Assembly: GCA_017435305.1 (NCBI GenBank)
Contig: JAFSFH010000014.1
Span: forward strand, 1-34,796
Origin: Clostridia bacterium
Lineage (GTDB): Bacteria > Bacillota_A > Clostridia > Oscillospirales > Acutalibacteraceae
Length of the DNA stretch: 34,796 nucleotides
Direction of reading: 5' to 3'
The first letter of the stretch is position 1. Each line of letters opens with the position of its first letter. The position numbers and the translations under genes were made by a program. The notes below the pieces were generated by a model. It was not told the DNA's origin, did not search any database, and saw only the letters and a program-made list of their open reading frames with translations. Positions 7,475-14,154 of this stretch are shown here, in pieces.

Positions 7475-7610
7475 CGTGGTGGATGGAGGTCCTTGACTCA
7501 CCGACGTTTTCCGCCGCGGGCGGAAAACTCCATCGTTTTGGCCGACCGCTAACCGATATATCGGCAAGCAATCCCATCTCGGCCAAAATGTGAGTTCTAA
7601 GTCTCGCCAA
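7475..7610 (+). repeat. tRNA-linked two-hairpin unit P2
   Basis: Same plan as P1. The left segment with CTTGACTCAC is antisense to the T-arm, hairpin 1 is GTTTTCCGCC-GCG-GGCGGAAAAC, and hairpin 2 is a different sequence (about TTTTGGCCGA/TCGGCCAAAA, with CCGATATATCGG in its loop). The sense T-arm copy GTGAGTTCTAAGTCTCGCC (7590-7608) carries an extra T after TTC. No terminator follows, and the AT-rich restriction island begins at once. Confidence 0.8.
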
Positions 7611-7619
7611 AGCAAATCA

Positions 7620-7672
7620 CAATGACACTTATCTTAAAGATTAGTGTCATTGTAAAAAAAGAAAAGTGTCAT
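7620..7672. promoter_or_regulatory. Inverted and direct repeats at the island's left edge (operator candidate)
   Basis: CAATGACACT (7620-7629) and AGTGTCATTG (7643-7652) form a 10-bp inverted repeat. AGTGTCAT recurs 22 bp further on (7665-7672), two helical turns away. The site lies 50 bp before the promoter of the XRE regulator and methyltransferase. It could be a regulator binding site or the outer end of the inserted DNA. Confidence 0.45.
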
Positions 7673-7719
7673 CGTGAGGAAAAATATCTCAAAATTATGC
7701 GTTAAAATTCTAATTAATA

Positions 7720-7748
7720 TTGCAAACTCGCCATATTCATGATATAAT
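7720..7748 (+). promoter_or_regulatory. Sigma-A promoter of XRE regulator and methyltransferase
   Basis: TTGCAA (7720-7725), 17-bp spacer, TATAAT (7743-7748), 29 bp before the start codon. Confidence 0.85.
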
Positions 7749-7777
7749 AATGCAATAAAATTGCGAGGTGTACTGTT

Positions 7778-7984
7778 ATGACAATTTCTGAAGCAATTAA
7801 AAAAATTCGGCAGGATTGTTTTTTAAGTCAAGAAGCGTTTGCAAAAGAGCTAGGTGTTGCCTTCACCACTGTTAACAGATGGGAAACCGGTAAGGCAAAA
7901 CCGACTTACAAAACTATGAAGCTCATAGACCAATTTTGTCAAAAAAACAGCATTGATTTTGATATTAGAAGCAATCTTGATTAA
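7778..7984 (+). CDS. XRE-family helix-turn-helix regulator
   Basis: A 68-residue protein that is almost entirely one XRE/Cro-type DNA-binding domain. LSQEAFAKELGVAFTTVNRWETGKAKPT (about residues 17-44) contains the helix-turn-helix with the typical VNRWETGKAKP recognition region. GAGGTG precedes the ATG. It ends 11 bp before the methyltransferase, in the same AT-rich DNA, so it probably controls methyltransferase expression. It is distinct from the second regulator at 10774, giving the island one small regulator for each arm. Confidence 0.88.
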   Translation: MTISEAIKKIRQDCFLSQEAFAKELGVAFTTVNRWETGKAKPTYKTMKLIDQFCQKNSIDFDIRSNLD

Positions 7985-7995
7985 GGGGAACTACA

Positions 7996-9117
7996 ATGAA
8001 TATAATTGATTTATTTGCAGGTTGCGGAGGATTAAGTCTCGGCTTTGAAATGGCCGGATTTAATATTCCCGTTGCAATTGAAAAAGATGACTGGGCATCC
8101 GAAACATATAAAAAAAATCACCCAACAACAAAAGTTATCACAGAAGACATTACTCAAATTTTGGATTTATCCTCAATCTTGCCCGATGGTATTAAAACTA
8201 TAGATGGCATTATAGGCGGTCCTCCGTGTCAGGGTTTTTCCTTGAGTGGAAATAGAGATAAAAACGACCCTCGCAACAGTTTGTTTATGGAGTTTGTCAG
8301 ATTTGTCAAGCAGTTTAAACCTCGTTTTTTTGTAATGGAGAATGTTACTGGCATTCTTTCTATGAAAACTAAAAGCGGTGATAATGTAAAAGATCTAATA
8401 AAAGCTGAATTCAATTCAGCAGGATATACTCTAGAAACCTTCACTTTAAACGCCGCTGAATTCGGTGTTCCTCAAAGCCGTTTAAGAGTTTTCTTCATTG
8501 GCTTGAGAAATGACATTCCATATGACAAAGACAAAATTGAACCCAAAGGATTCCTTTTTGGAAATAAGCAACGCACTATCACGGATGCAATAATGGATTT
8601 GCCACAAATTGCTGCCGGAGAAGGTTCGGACACTATGGAATACTCAATGCGTCCCTTCACCAAATATCAAGAGTGGGCAAGACAAAATAGCACGGTTATT
8701 CATAATCACGTTGCTATGCGCCATACCGCAAGATTAGTGGAACGTTTCGCACAGATAAAATATGGTCAATCTGTAGCTGACGTTGCTGAAGAATATCAGC
8801 AAAGGAAGCGTGGAGAAGCTGATAAAATCAGTGGAAAAGTATATTCGCAAAATAATATGCGCCCCTATCCTGATAAACCATCCCCCACTATTCCCGCAAG
8901 TTTTCAAAGCAATTTTGTACACCCGTATTTGAATAGAAACTACACTGCTAGAGAAGGTGCAAGACTTCAATCCTTCCCAGATACTTATATTTTCTGTGGC
9001 AAACGCACAACAATGTCTTGGGAAAAGAATCTTTCGCAATATCAGCAAATCGGGAATGCTGTCCCGCCGTTACTCGCAAAAGCAATAGCAAAAAGCATCG
9101 TGGATTATTTCGCATAA
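7996..9117 (+). CDS. DNA (cytosine-5-)-methyltransferase of a type II R-M system
   Basis: A 373-residue C5-cytosine methyltransferase that protects host DNA from the two neighbouring endonucleases. The conserved motifs are all present: DLFAGCGGLSLGF (I, AdoMet binding), GGPPCQGFSLSG with catalytic Cys (IV), MENV (VI), QSRLRVFFIG (VIII) and QIGNAVPPLLAKAI (X). The target-recognition region lies between about residues 185 and 285. The GC content is far below that of the flanking host genes, a sign of transfer. The recognition site cannot be read from the sequence. The stop codon lies inside a terminator hairpin shared with the convergent endonuclease gene. Confidence 0.95.
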   Translation: MNIIDLFAGCGGLSLGFEMAGFNIPVAIEKDDWASETYKKNHPTTKVITEDITQILDLSSILPDGIKTIDGIIGGPPCQGFSLSGNRDKNDPRNSLFMEFVRFVKQFKPRFFVMENVTGILSMKTKSGDNVKDLIKAEFNSAGYTLETFTLNAAEFGVPQSRLRVFFIGLRNDIPYDKDKIEPKGFLFGNKQRTITDAIMDLPQIAAGEGSDTMEYSMRPFTKYQEWARQNSTVIHNHVAMRHTARLVERFAQIKYGQSVADVAEEYQQRKRGEADKISGKVYSQNNMRPYPDKPSPTIPASFQSNFVHPYLNRNYTAREGARLQSFPDTYIFCGKRTTMSWEKNLSQYQQIGNAVPPLLAKAIAKSIVDYFA

Positions 9118-9136
9118 TCCACGATGCTTTTATTTT
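9091..9136. terminator. Bidirectional terminator between methyltransferase and endonuclease
   Basis: A perfect 17-bp stem with outer bases AAAAGCATCGTGG / CCACGATGCTTTT and loop TTTCGCA, with A and T runs on both sides. It contains the last codons and stop of the methyltransferase and reaches the stop codon of the convergent endonuclease. Confidence 0.88.
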
Positions 9137-9978
9137 TGTTCAAACAACTTACCTGGTGTTGTTATTATAATCTCGGACAAAGCATTTTGCACGGCTGTAG
9201 AAATCTCATGCCAATATTGATAGAGTGCTTCACCAGAAAATTTATCTGAATCAGTTTCTTTAGGAATATGATTTTTAGGTATTTTGTTCTTTTTAAGCAC
9301 AAACATTTCGTTCAACGAAGAATTTGCTCGAGCAGATATTATATGTTCGTCCTTTACATCTTTATAACCCATCAATACGTATGATTTCACATATGGGGCA
9401 GCAGCTCTCAACTTGTCACTGGTAAATTGTACTTCGCCAAACATTGTTGCATCCAAATATGTTTTGACCTCTACTGCAACAATTGGAAAAATAATATCTT
9501 CGCTTTTGTTCCCAATCTTGATTTTAGTTTTTCTGCCTATACAAAAATCAACATCTTTTGGAATAACTGAAACGATGAGTTTGTTATCAATTTTCAAGCC
9601 CGCATAAATAGATTTATTATAAATGTCAAATTTTTTTGTTTTAATTTCTTCTAACCCACAAAACAAATAAGTACTTATTTCCTCCAAAAAAGACGAAGAA
9701 AATTTAGAACGCTGATCCACTTTATTATCACTTGCAAATTGTCGGGTTTTACAGTAATAACTCCAAAACAAATCTGCCGCTTTATCAAAATTTTTTCTAT
9801 TAATCGGATCACTATCAAACGTTAATTTTTCAATTTCATTTCTAAAAACTTTATATGTGTTGTTATAAAAATCTTCAAGTTCGCTCTTTAAGTTTTTATA
9901 ACCGTTTACTGCCTTCCCATTTCCATCTTTTTTCTGATTAATTTTTTCTAAAAGATTATTTTCATGCATATATACCAT
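9130..9978 (-). CDS. Type II restriction endonuclease subunit, Bpu10I-like (second gene)
   Basis: A 282-residue protein with a PD-(D/E)XK nuclease core: the aspartate in KDVDFCIG (about residue 143), then FPIVAVEVKTYLDATMFGE with the EVK pair about 25 residues on. It is clearly paralogous to the next gene, sharing the N-terminus HENNLL, SFLEEISTYLF, YAGLKID, the catalytic block, SYVLMGYK and YQYWHEI. Paired homologous subunits with this core match the Bpu10I/BbvCI type, where each subunit cuts one strand of an asymmetric site. That comparison is from memory of the family. It lies 15 bp downstream of its partner in a C-protein-led operon. Confidence 0.8.
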   Translation of the reverse strand: MVYMHENNLLEKINQKKDGNGKAVNGYKNLKSELEDFYNNTYKVFRNEIEKLTFDSDPINRKNFDKAADLFWSYYCKTRQFASDNKVDQRSKFSSSFLEEISTYLFCGLEEIKTKKFDIYNKSIYAGLKIDNKLIVSVIPKDVDFCIGRKTKIKIGNKSEDIIFPIVAVEVKTYLDATMFGEVQFTSDKLRAAAPYVKSYVLMGYKDVKDEHIISARANSSLNEMFVLKKNKIPKNHIPKETDSDKFSGEALYQYWHEISTAVQNALSEIIITTPGKLFEQK

Positions 9979-9993
9979 ACGCTATCACCCTCA

Positions 9994-10773
9994 TCAACTC
10001 TTAAGTAATCTACCAACATTTTTAACAATATCTGGTTTGGAAACATCTTTTATTACTTGTGTAATTTCATGCCAATATTCGTATAGAACCGAAGCCTCTA
10101 CAGCTGAAGACTCATTTTTGCGAAGAGAAAACATTTCTGTCAATACTGAATCCTGGCGCGCCGCTATAATGTGCTCATCGGCAAGGCACTTATATCCCAT
10201 CAGCACATATGTTTTGGAGTTGGGTGATGCACTACGAATAGCCTTACTTGAAGATTTAATTTCACCAAACATTGTAGCATCAAGATAAGTTTTAACCTCA
10301 ACAGCTACTACTGGTAAGATTAGTTCGGTCGAGGGTTGTCCATCGATAGAGATATTAACTTTTTTACCAATACAAAAATCCACATCTTTTGTTATGAGAT
10401 CTATTCTCTTATCTTTGTCAATTTTAAGACCTGCATAAACCTTTTTGTTAAATACGCCAAACTCGCCAGTTTTGATTTCTGGTATATCTTTAAACAAATA
10501 TGTACTGATTTCTTCCAAAAATGTAGATGCAAATTTTGATTGTGATGTTATTGAATATTTATGAGAAAATGAATCAATTTCCTTATAATACTCGTTGATG
10601 ATTTTTGCAGCTTTTTCGAATGCTGTTTTATCCTTCTCTGTGAAAGAAAGAGCTTCAAGCGATCTTCTTACCGGGAGGTATTTTTTCTCATAAAATTCCT
10701 TAATTTTGGTTCCGTGACCTTTATAATTTGATGTAATTTTATTCAAAAGATTGTTTTCGTGAATATATAACAT
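9994..10773 (-). CDS. Type II restriction endonuclease subunit, Bpu10I-like (first gene)
   Basis: A 259-residue paralogue of the gene at 9130. It keeps an intact PD-(D/E)XK core: KDVDFCIGKK, then LPVVAVEVKTYLDATMFGE with E and K. The shared N-terminus is MLYIHENNLLNKI, and YEYWHEIT lies near the C-terminus. Because both paralogues keep their catalytic residues, neither looks like a dead copy, which supports a two-subunit enzyme. The ATG directly abuts the TAA of the C-protein-like gene, with its ribosome site (GGAGG) inside that gene, so expression is coupled to the regulator. Confidence 0.8.
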   Translation of the reverse strand: MLYIHENNLLNKITSNYKGHGTKIKEFYEKKYLPVRRSLEALSFTEKDKTAFEKAAKIINEYYKEIDSFSHKYSITSQSKFASTFLEEISTYLFKDIPEIKTGEFGVFNKKVYAGLKIDKDKRIDLITKDVDFCIGKKVNISIDGQPSTELILPVVAVEVKTYLDATMFGEIKSSSKAIRSASPNSKTYVLMGYKCLADEHIIAARQDSVLTEMFSLRKNESSAVEASVLYEYWHEITQVIKDVSKPDIVKNVGRLLKS

Positions 10774-10986
10774 TTATTTTTCCTCCACAAACAATTTATA
10801 GGTGTCAATATCAAGAGCATCAGCAATTTTCTGAATGTTATCAAGAGAAATACTGCGCCGAAAACATTCAATATCACTAATATAGGTTCTATGTAACCCA
10901 CACAGTTCTGCAAATTTTTCTTGAGAAACACCTTTTTTAATACGATATTTGCGGACATTAGTACCAAACACTTTAATAATATCCAT
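10774..10986 (-). CDS. C-protein-like XRE regulator of the restriction genes
   Basis: A 70-residue helix-turn-helix protein. GVSQEKFAELCGLHRTYISDIECFRRSISL closely follows the controller (C) proteins of type II R-M systems, where LHRTYISDIE is a hallmark. Such proteins delay and then boost endonuclease expression after the system enters a new cell. I use the ATG at 10986, because GAGG is 8 bases upstream while the GTG at 10995 overlaps it. It is the promoter-proximal gene of a C-R-R operon, and direct repeats upstream are candidate C-boxes. Confidence 0.88.
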   Translation of the reverse strand: MDIIKVFGTNVRKYRIKKGVSQEKFAELCGLHRTYISDIECFRRSISLDNIQKIADALDIDTYKLFVEEK

Positions 10987-11006
10987 TACTTTCACCTCGA
11001 CATCTT

Positions 11007-11056
11007 TCTACATACATTTTAGTTGTCAGAACACAATAAGTCTACATACAATAAGT
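11007..11056 (-). promoter_or_regulatory. Candidate C-box operator region
   Basis: Two overlapping sets of direct repeats lie 21-70 bp before the regulator start. On the minus strand ACTTATTGT occurs twice at a 15-bp period (11056-11048 and 11041-11033), and TGTATGTAGA twice 34 bp apart (11050-11041 and 11016-11007). C-protein operators are commonly repeats of this length. The promoter itself is weak (a TTGTGT/TATGTA pair at about 16 bp), as expected of an activated promoter. Confidence 0.5.
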
Positions 11057-11108
11057 GTATGGTTGTATCCCCGTTTCCGGTTGCATTTCAATGCAACTAC
11101 GCATTTTC

Positions 11109-11136
11109 GCGGGCGGTCGGGGACGCCCGCCCCTAC
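11109..11136. repeat. GGGCGG...CCGCCCCTAC dispersed repeat
   Basis: A GCGGGCGGTCGGGG / CGCCCGCCCC hairpin of the same family as the intergenic elements at 2345, 4790 and 31231. It marks the return to host-type sequence at the right side of the R-M island. Confidence 0.7.
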
Positions 11137-11213
11137 AAACCACCCTTGCGCCGGTGCAAAATCCCAAGTCTTTCACATTCCCCCCAAAAAACATTACAAT
11201 CTTGTCATAATTA

Positions 11214-11242
11214 TAGCCAAGGGCGGAAAAACCTGCTATAAT
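11214..11242 (+). promoter_or_regulatory. Probable promoter of the YwaF-like gene
   Basis: TATAAT (11237-11242) 39 bp before the start, with a poor -35 (TAGCCA) at 17 bp. Confidence 0.55.
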
Positions 11243-11280
11243 GCCTCCTGTATTCGACCCGTATGCAAGGAGGGATCCCC

Positions 11281-12084
11281 GTGGAGATCATTCGTGAGTT
11301 TTTCGGCATCGGCGGCTATACCCGCCCGCCCGAGGGCGCCTATTCCTGGCAGCACCTGACCTTTGTGGGTCTGCTGCTGGTGACCATGACCGCGCTGGGC
11401 GTGTGGCTGGGTCGCCGCAACCGCACCCGCGACACCCGCGCCCAGAACCGCGTGATGGTGTGGGCGGCGGTGCTCATCGACGGCTTTGAACTGATCAAGA
11501 TCGCCCTGGCCTGCTATGAGAAGCACCTGAGCGGCGATGCGCCGTGGTACGACGGCATCCTGTACAACCTGCCGCTGTTCCTCTGTTCCATCCAGCTCAT
11601 CACCATTCCGCTGGCCGCCTTTACCAAAGGGCGACTGCAGGAGGCCTCCGCCGATTTTGTGGCGGCTTTCGGTCTGTTGGGGGCGGTGCTGGGCACCGTG
11701 GGCGCCGCCCAGAACTACAACGCCTATCCCGTGCTGAGCTTCACCAACGTGGTGTCCGGCGTCACCCATTGCATCAGCGGCTTTGCGGCGCTGTATCTGT
11801 TCTGTGCCGGTATGGTCAAGCTGGAAAAGCGAAACATCCCCATCACCTTTGGGGTGTTGGGCGGCTTCTGCGCGGTGGCCTATGGGGTCAACCTCCTGGC
11901 TGATTACAACTATATGTTCCTGATGGCGGGGGACGGCACCCCCTACGACATTCTGTATAATCTGGTGGGCGGCAGTCCCCTGTGGTATCCCCTGTGTGTG
12001 GCGGCGCTGCTGTTCGTGTATCTGGGCGTGTTCTATATTGTGCGCGGCGCTATTATGAAAAAGAAAGAAAAAGTTACCGTATAA
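11281..12084 (+). CDS. YwaF/TIGR02206-type integral membrane protein
   Basis: A 267-residue polytopic membrane protein with about seven hydrophobic segments starting near residue 25. The segment ILYNLPLFLCSIQLITIPL, a later NVVSGVTHCISG and the closing LYNLVGGSPLWYP match the TIGR02206 (YwaF) family, of unknown function. I place the start at the GTG at 11281, since AGGAGG ends 7 bases upstream. The ATG at 11263 overlaps that ribosome site. It is a single-gene unit with promoter and terminator. Confidence 0.82.
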   Translation: MEIIREFFGIGGYTRPPEGAYSWQHLTFVGLLLVTMTALGVWLGRRNRTRDTRAQNRVMVWAAVLIDGFELIKIALACYEKHLSGDAPWYDGILYNLPLFLCSIQLITIPLAAFTKGRLQEASADFVAAFGLLGAVLGTVGAAQNYNAYPVLSFTNVVSGVTHCISGFAALYLFCAGMVKLEKRNIPITFGVLGGFCAVAYGVNLLADYNYMFLMAGDGTPYDILYNLVGGSPLWYPLCVAALLFVYLGVFYIVRGAIMKKKEKVTV

Positions 12085-12088
12085 ATAT

Positions 12089-12121
12089 AAAGACCTGTGC
12101 ATCTGCACAGGTCTTTTTTTA
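12089..12121 (+). terminator. Terminator of the YwaF-like gene
   Basis: AAAGACCTGTGC-ATCT-GCACAGGTCTTT with a seven-T tail, starting 5 bp after the stop codon. Confidence 0.93.
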
Positions 12122-12191
12122 TTCCATTTTATTGCGGGTGTATTTCGGCGGCGGCGGTGCACACTGTTTGTGTTATTTTAATGAAAATGGG

Positions 12192-12875
12192 GTGATCGAC
12201 ATAAAGCCGTTGATCGAGATGCGGGGAATCTGCAAGGAATACACGGTGGGCGGACAGAGGTTGGACGCGCTGAAGGACGTGGACTTTACGGTGATGCGGG
12301 GGGAGATGGTGGCCATACTGGGACCCTCCGGCAGCGGCAAATCCACCCTGATGAATCTGCTGGGGTGTCTGGACACCCCCACGGCGGGGGAGTATCGGCT
12401 GGACGGGCAGGCGGTGGCGCGTATGGGGGAGCGGGCGCTGTCGGACGTGCGCAGTCGCACGGTGGGGTTTGTGTTTCAGGGGTTTCACCTGCTGCCGGAG
12501 CTCACCGCCCTGGAGAACGTGGAGCTGCCGCTGATCTACCGCGGTGTGCCGGAGGACACCCGCCGCCGTCTGGCGCGGGAGAGCCTGGAGCGGGTGGGTC
12601 TGGAGCAGCGGATGGATCACCGCCCCGCCCAGCTGTCCGGCGGACAGCAGCAGCGGGTAGCGGTGGCGCGGGCAATGGCGGGACGCCCGCCGCTACTGCT
12701 GGCGGATGAGCCCACCGGCAATCTGGACACCGCCGCCGGCGGCGAGGTGATGAGCCTGCTCAAGCGGCTTGGCGGGGCGGGACACACGGTGGTGATCATC
12801 ACCCACGACCCCGCCATCGGTGCCGCCTGCCCCCGCCGCGTCCGCATCGAGGACGGACGGCTGTATGAGAAATGA
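12192..12875 (+). CDS. Orphan ABC transporter ATP-binding protein, MacB/LolD type
   Basis: A 227-residue ABC ATPase with Walker A GPSGSGKST, Q-loop VFQGFHLLPELTALENVELP, signature LSGGQQQR, Walker B LLLADEPTGNLD and the switch histidine in IITHD. The FHLLPELTALENVELP segment is typical of ATPases that pair with MacB/FtsX-type permeases. No permease gene follows: the stop codon is directly succeeded by a GGACATTCGCC-type repeat, and the next gene on this strand is unrelated. The start is uncertain. GTG 12192 has a weak AAAATGGGG before it, and TTG 12210 and ATG 12219 are alternatives. Family N-termini favour a start at or just before LIEMRG. Confidence 0.85.
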   Translation: MIDIKPLIEMRGICKEYTVGGQRLDALKDVDFTVMRGEMVAILGPSGSGKSTLMNLLGCLDTPTAGEYRLDGQAVARMGERALSDVRSRTVGFVFQGFHLLPELTALENVELPLIYRGVPEDTRRRLARESLERVGLEQRMDHRPAQLSGGQQQRVAVARAMAGRPPLLLADEPTGNLDTAAGGEVMSLLKRLGGAGHTVVIITHDPAIGAACPRRVRIEDGRLYEK

Positions 12876-12883
12876 TGGACATT

Positions 12884-12937
12884 CGCCTGCGGCGAAGTCC
12901 GTCGAGATTTTGCGTCACAGCCGCAAAACTCGCGGTG
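12884..12937. repeat. GGACATTCGCC-type double-hairpin repeat
   Basis: Hairpin GGAC-TTCGCC-GCG-GGCGAA-GTCC followed by a GAGATTTTGCG... / ...CGCAAAACTC arm. It matches the copies at about 4850 and 4984, except in the middle of the second hairpin. It starts 9 bp after the ABC ATPase stop codon. Confidence 0.7.
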
Positions 12938-13018
12938 CGGACGGCTGTGGGAGGGATGATTTTTAATGAGGAATGAGTAATTAGTAATGAGGAATGATCT
13001 CACAGTTTTGGAAGGACT

Positions 13019-13048
13019 AAAAAAAGACCCCCGAAGGGGTCTTTTTTA
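13019..13048. terminator. Bidirectional terminator
   Basis: AAAAAGACCCC-CGAA-GGGGTCTTTTTT. It can serve the ABC ATPase on the plus strand and the DUF559 gene on the minus strand. Confidence 0.85.
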
Positions 13049-13075
13049 TTATATGATCGTCCGGGTAGCGGACGC

Positions 13076-13534
13076 CTTGGCTCTCCCTCTGGGAGAGCTG
13101 TCACCGCAGGTGACTGAGAGGGCCTTGCATCCGCTCTTGAATCATACGATCGATCTGTGTGCATACACCGCGAAAATCCGTATCGACATCCTGATTGGAG
13201 AATCGCAAAACCTCTAACCCAAGAGCCGTCAAATAAGCGGAACGTTCCAAGTCGTGTGCCATCCCTTGCGACTCATAGTGTTGAGAGCCATCCAATTCAA
13301 TAACCAGCTTGGCGGAAGCGCAGTAAAAATCCACAATAAACTTCCCAATGATCCGCTGTTTATAAATTTTCACGGGATATTGGCGGAGAAAAAGATACCA
13401 AAGCTTGCGTTCGTGTGGTGTCATCTCCCTACGAAGACGCCTGGCGTTTTCTAATTGACTGTTGTCTTTTGGTATGGTCATATTTTCCCCTCTCAGTCGG
13501 CTCCGCCGACAGCTCTCCCAAAGGGAGAGCCAAG
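13076..13534. mobile_element. Putative DUF559 cassette 1, bracketed by inverted palindromic repeats
   Basis: Left end CTTGGCTCTCCCTCTGGGAG (from 13076) and right end, read in reverse complement, CTTGGCTCTCCCTTTGGGAG (from 13534). Each is followed by AGCTGTC, a small hairpin and GACTGAGAGGG. Between these inverted ends lies only the DUF559 gene. The gene's ribosome site comes from the right repeat and its last codons from the left repeat. No target duplication is obvious. Confidence 0.5.
13101..13481 (-). CDS. DUF559 endonuclease-domain protein (copy 1)
   Basis: A 126-residue protein of the DUF559 family, distantly related to very-short-patch (Vsr) and PD-(D/E)XK-like nucleases. The family landmarks are LRREMTPHERKLWYLFLR (about residues 16-33), IIGKFIVDFYC (about 44-54) and KLVIELDGSQHY, whose acidic ELDG is the presumed catalytic region. 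RFSNQDV follows. The Shine-Dalgarno GAGGGG lies in the flanking palindromic repeat, and the C-terminal PLSHLR is encoded by the opposite repeat. A paralogue with the same repeat arrangement lies at 15921. Biological role unknown; nicking or repair activity is a family-level guess. Confidence 0.85.
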   Translation of the reverse strand: MTIPKDNSQLENARRLRREMTPHERKLWYLFLRQYPVKIYKQRIIGKFIVDFYCASAKLVIELDGSQHYESQGMAHDLERSAYLTALGLEVLRFSNQDVDTDFRGVCTQIDRMIQERMQGPLSHLR

Positions 13535-13615
13535 TTTAGTGAGCAGCACAGCGCATCGAAGAGCGTACAAAAAGGTGTTCTTAATCGGTTTGGTCAATTA
13601 TTCTCCTATTACTCT

Positions 13616-14122
13616 TCATATTTTAAACTCTAACCCATTTATTGTTTCTGTATCAGTCGATTCTTTGGGCACGAAATCCTTACGAACAGTAACTAAACTT
13701 AGCGTTTGATATCCTAACTTATGATAAAGTTTTATTGCATCCATATTTCTTGGGACAACATCAAAACAAACCGCGTTATAGGGCGGGGTATTTTTAATTA
13801 TTCTCTCAGCTTGTCGGATGCTTTCCGTTGCAATCCCTCTATTGCGAAAGTCTTCTTTTACGAAAACATCTTCTATCCAAGCAACGTTTCCGCCTCTATA
13901 GCCAATACGCAAGAAACCCACAACAACATTCGCATACACTATCACGTACAACTGATTATCTCGCGTTGTCCAGTCTTTTAAATTCTGTTCGGCTACATTC
14001 GTATCAATATTGCCAATTGTATTTCCGGAACTAAGTCCCATATGGAACCCGAAAAACTGTGCAATACATTGTACTATATCTTCTTTGTAATCATCCGTGT
14101 ATAACTGCAAAATAACGTCCAT
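13616..14122 (-). CDS. GNAT-family N-acetyltransferase
   Basis: A 168-residue acyl-CoA-dependent acetyltransferase. The acetyl-CoA binding motif A is WIEDVFVKEDFRNRGIATESI (about residues 82-102; the R/G-rich RNRGIA is the pyrophosphate loop), and NMDAIKLYHKLGYQTLS is the typical motif B end. I use the ATG at 14122 because GGAAAGG lies 9 bases upstream. An ATG 18 bases earlier overlaps that site. It is clearly more AT-rich than the ABC transporter gene next to it, suggesting later acquisition. The substrate cannot be told. Confidence 0.88.
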   Translation of the reverse strand: MDVILQLYTDDYKEDIVQCIAQFFGFHMGLSSGNTIGNIDTNVAEQNLKDWTTRDNQLYVIVYANVVVGFLRIGYRGGNVAWIEDVFVKEDFRNRGIATESIRQAERIIKNTPPYNAVCFDVVPRNMDAIKLYHKLGYQTLSLVTVRKDFVPKESTDTETINGLEFKI

Positions 14123-14154
14123 TGCAATATGCCTTTCCATTGGTTGTTCACATT

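Noticed and set aside
7314..7610. Integron attC sites or a retron RNA at the tRNA-Pro locus
   Set aside because: There is no integrase or reverse transcriptase gene in the window and no GTTRRRY/RYYYAAC core sites; only the bulged-base geometry is reminiscent.
7195..11100. A tRNA-Pro attachment site for an integrase-driven island
   Set aside because: The tRNA 3' copies at 7429 and 7590 belong to the repeat units; no integrase gene is seen and no matching repeat was found at the right edge near 11100.
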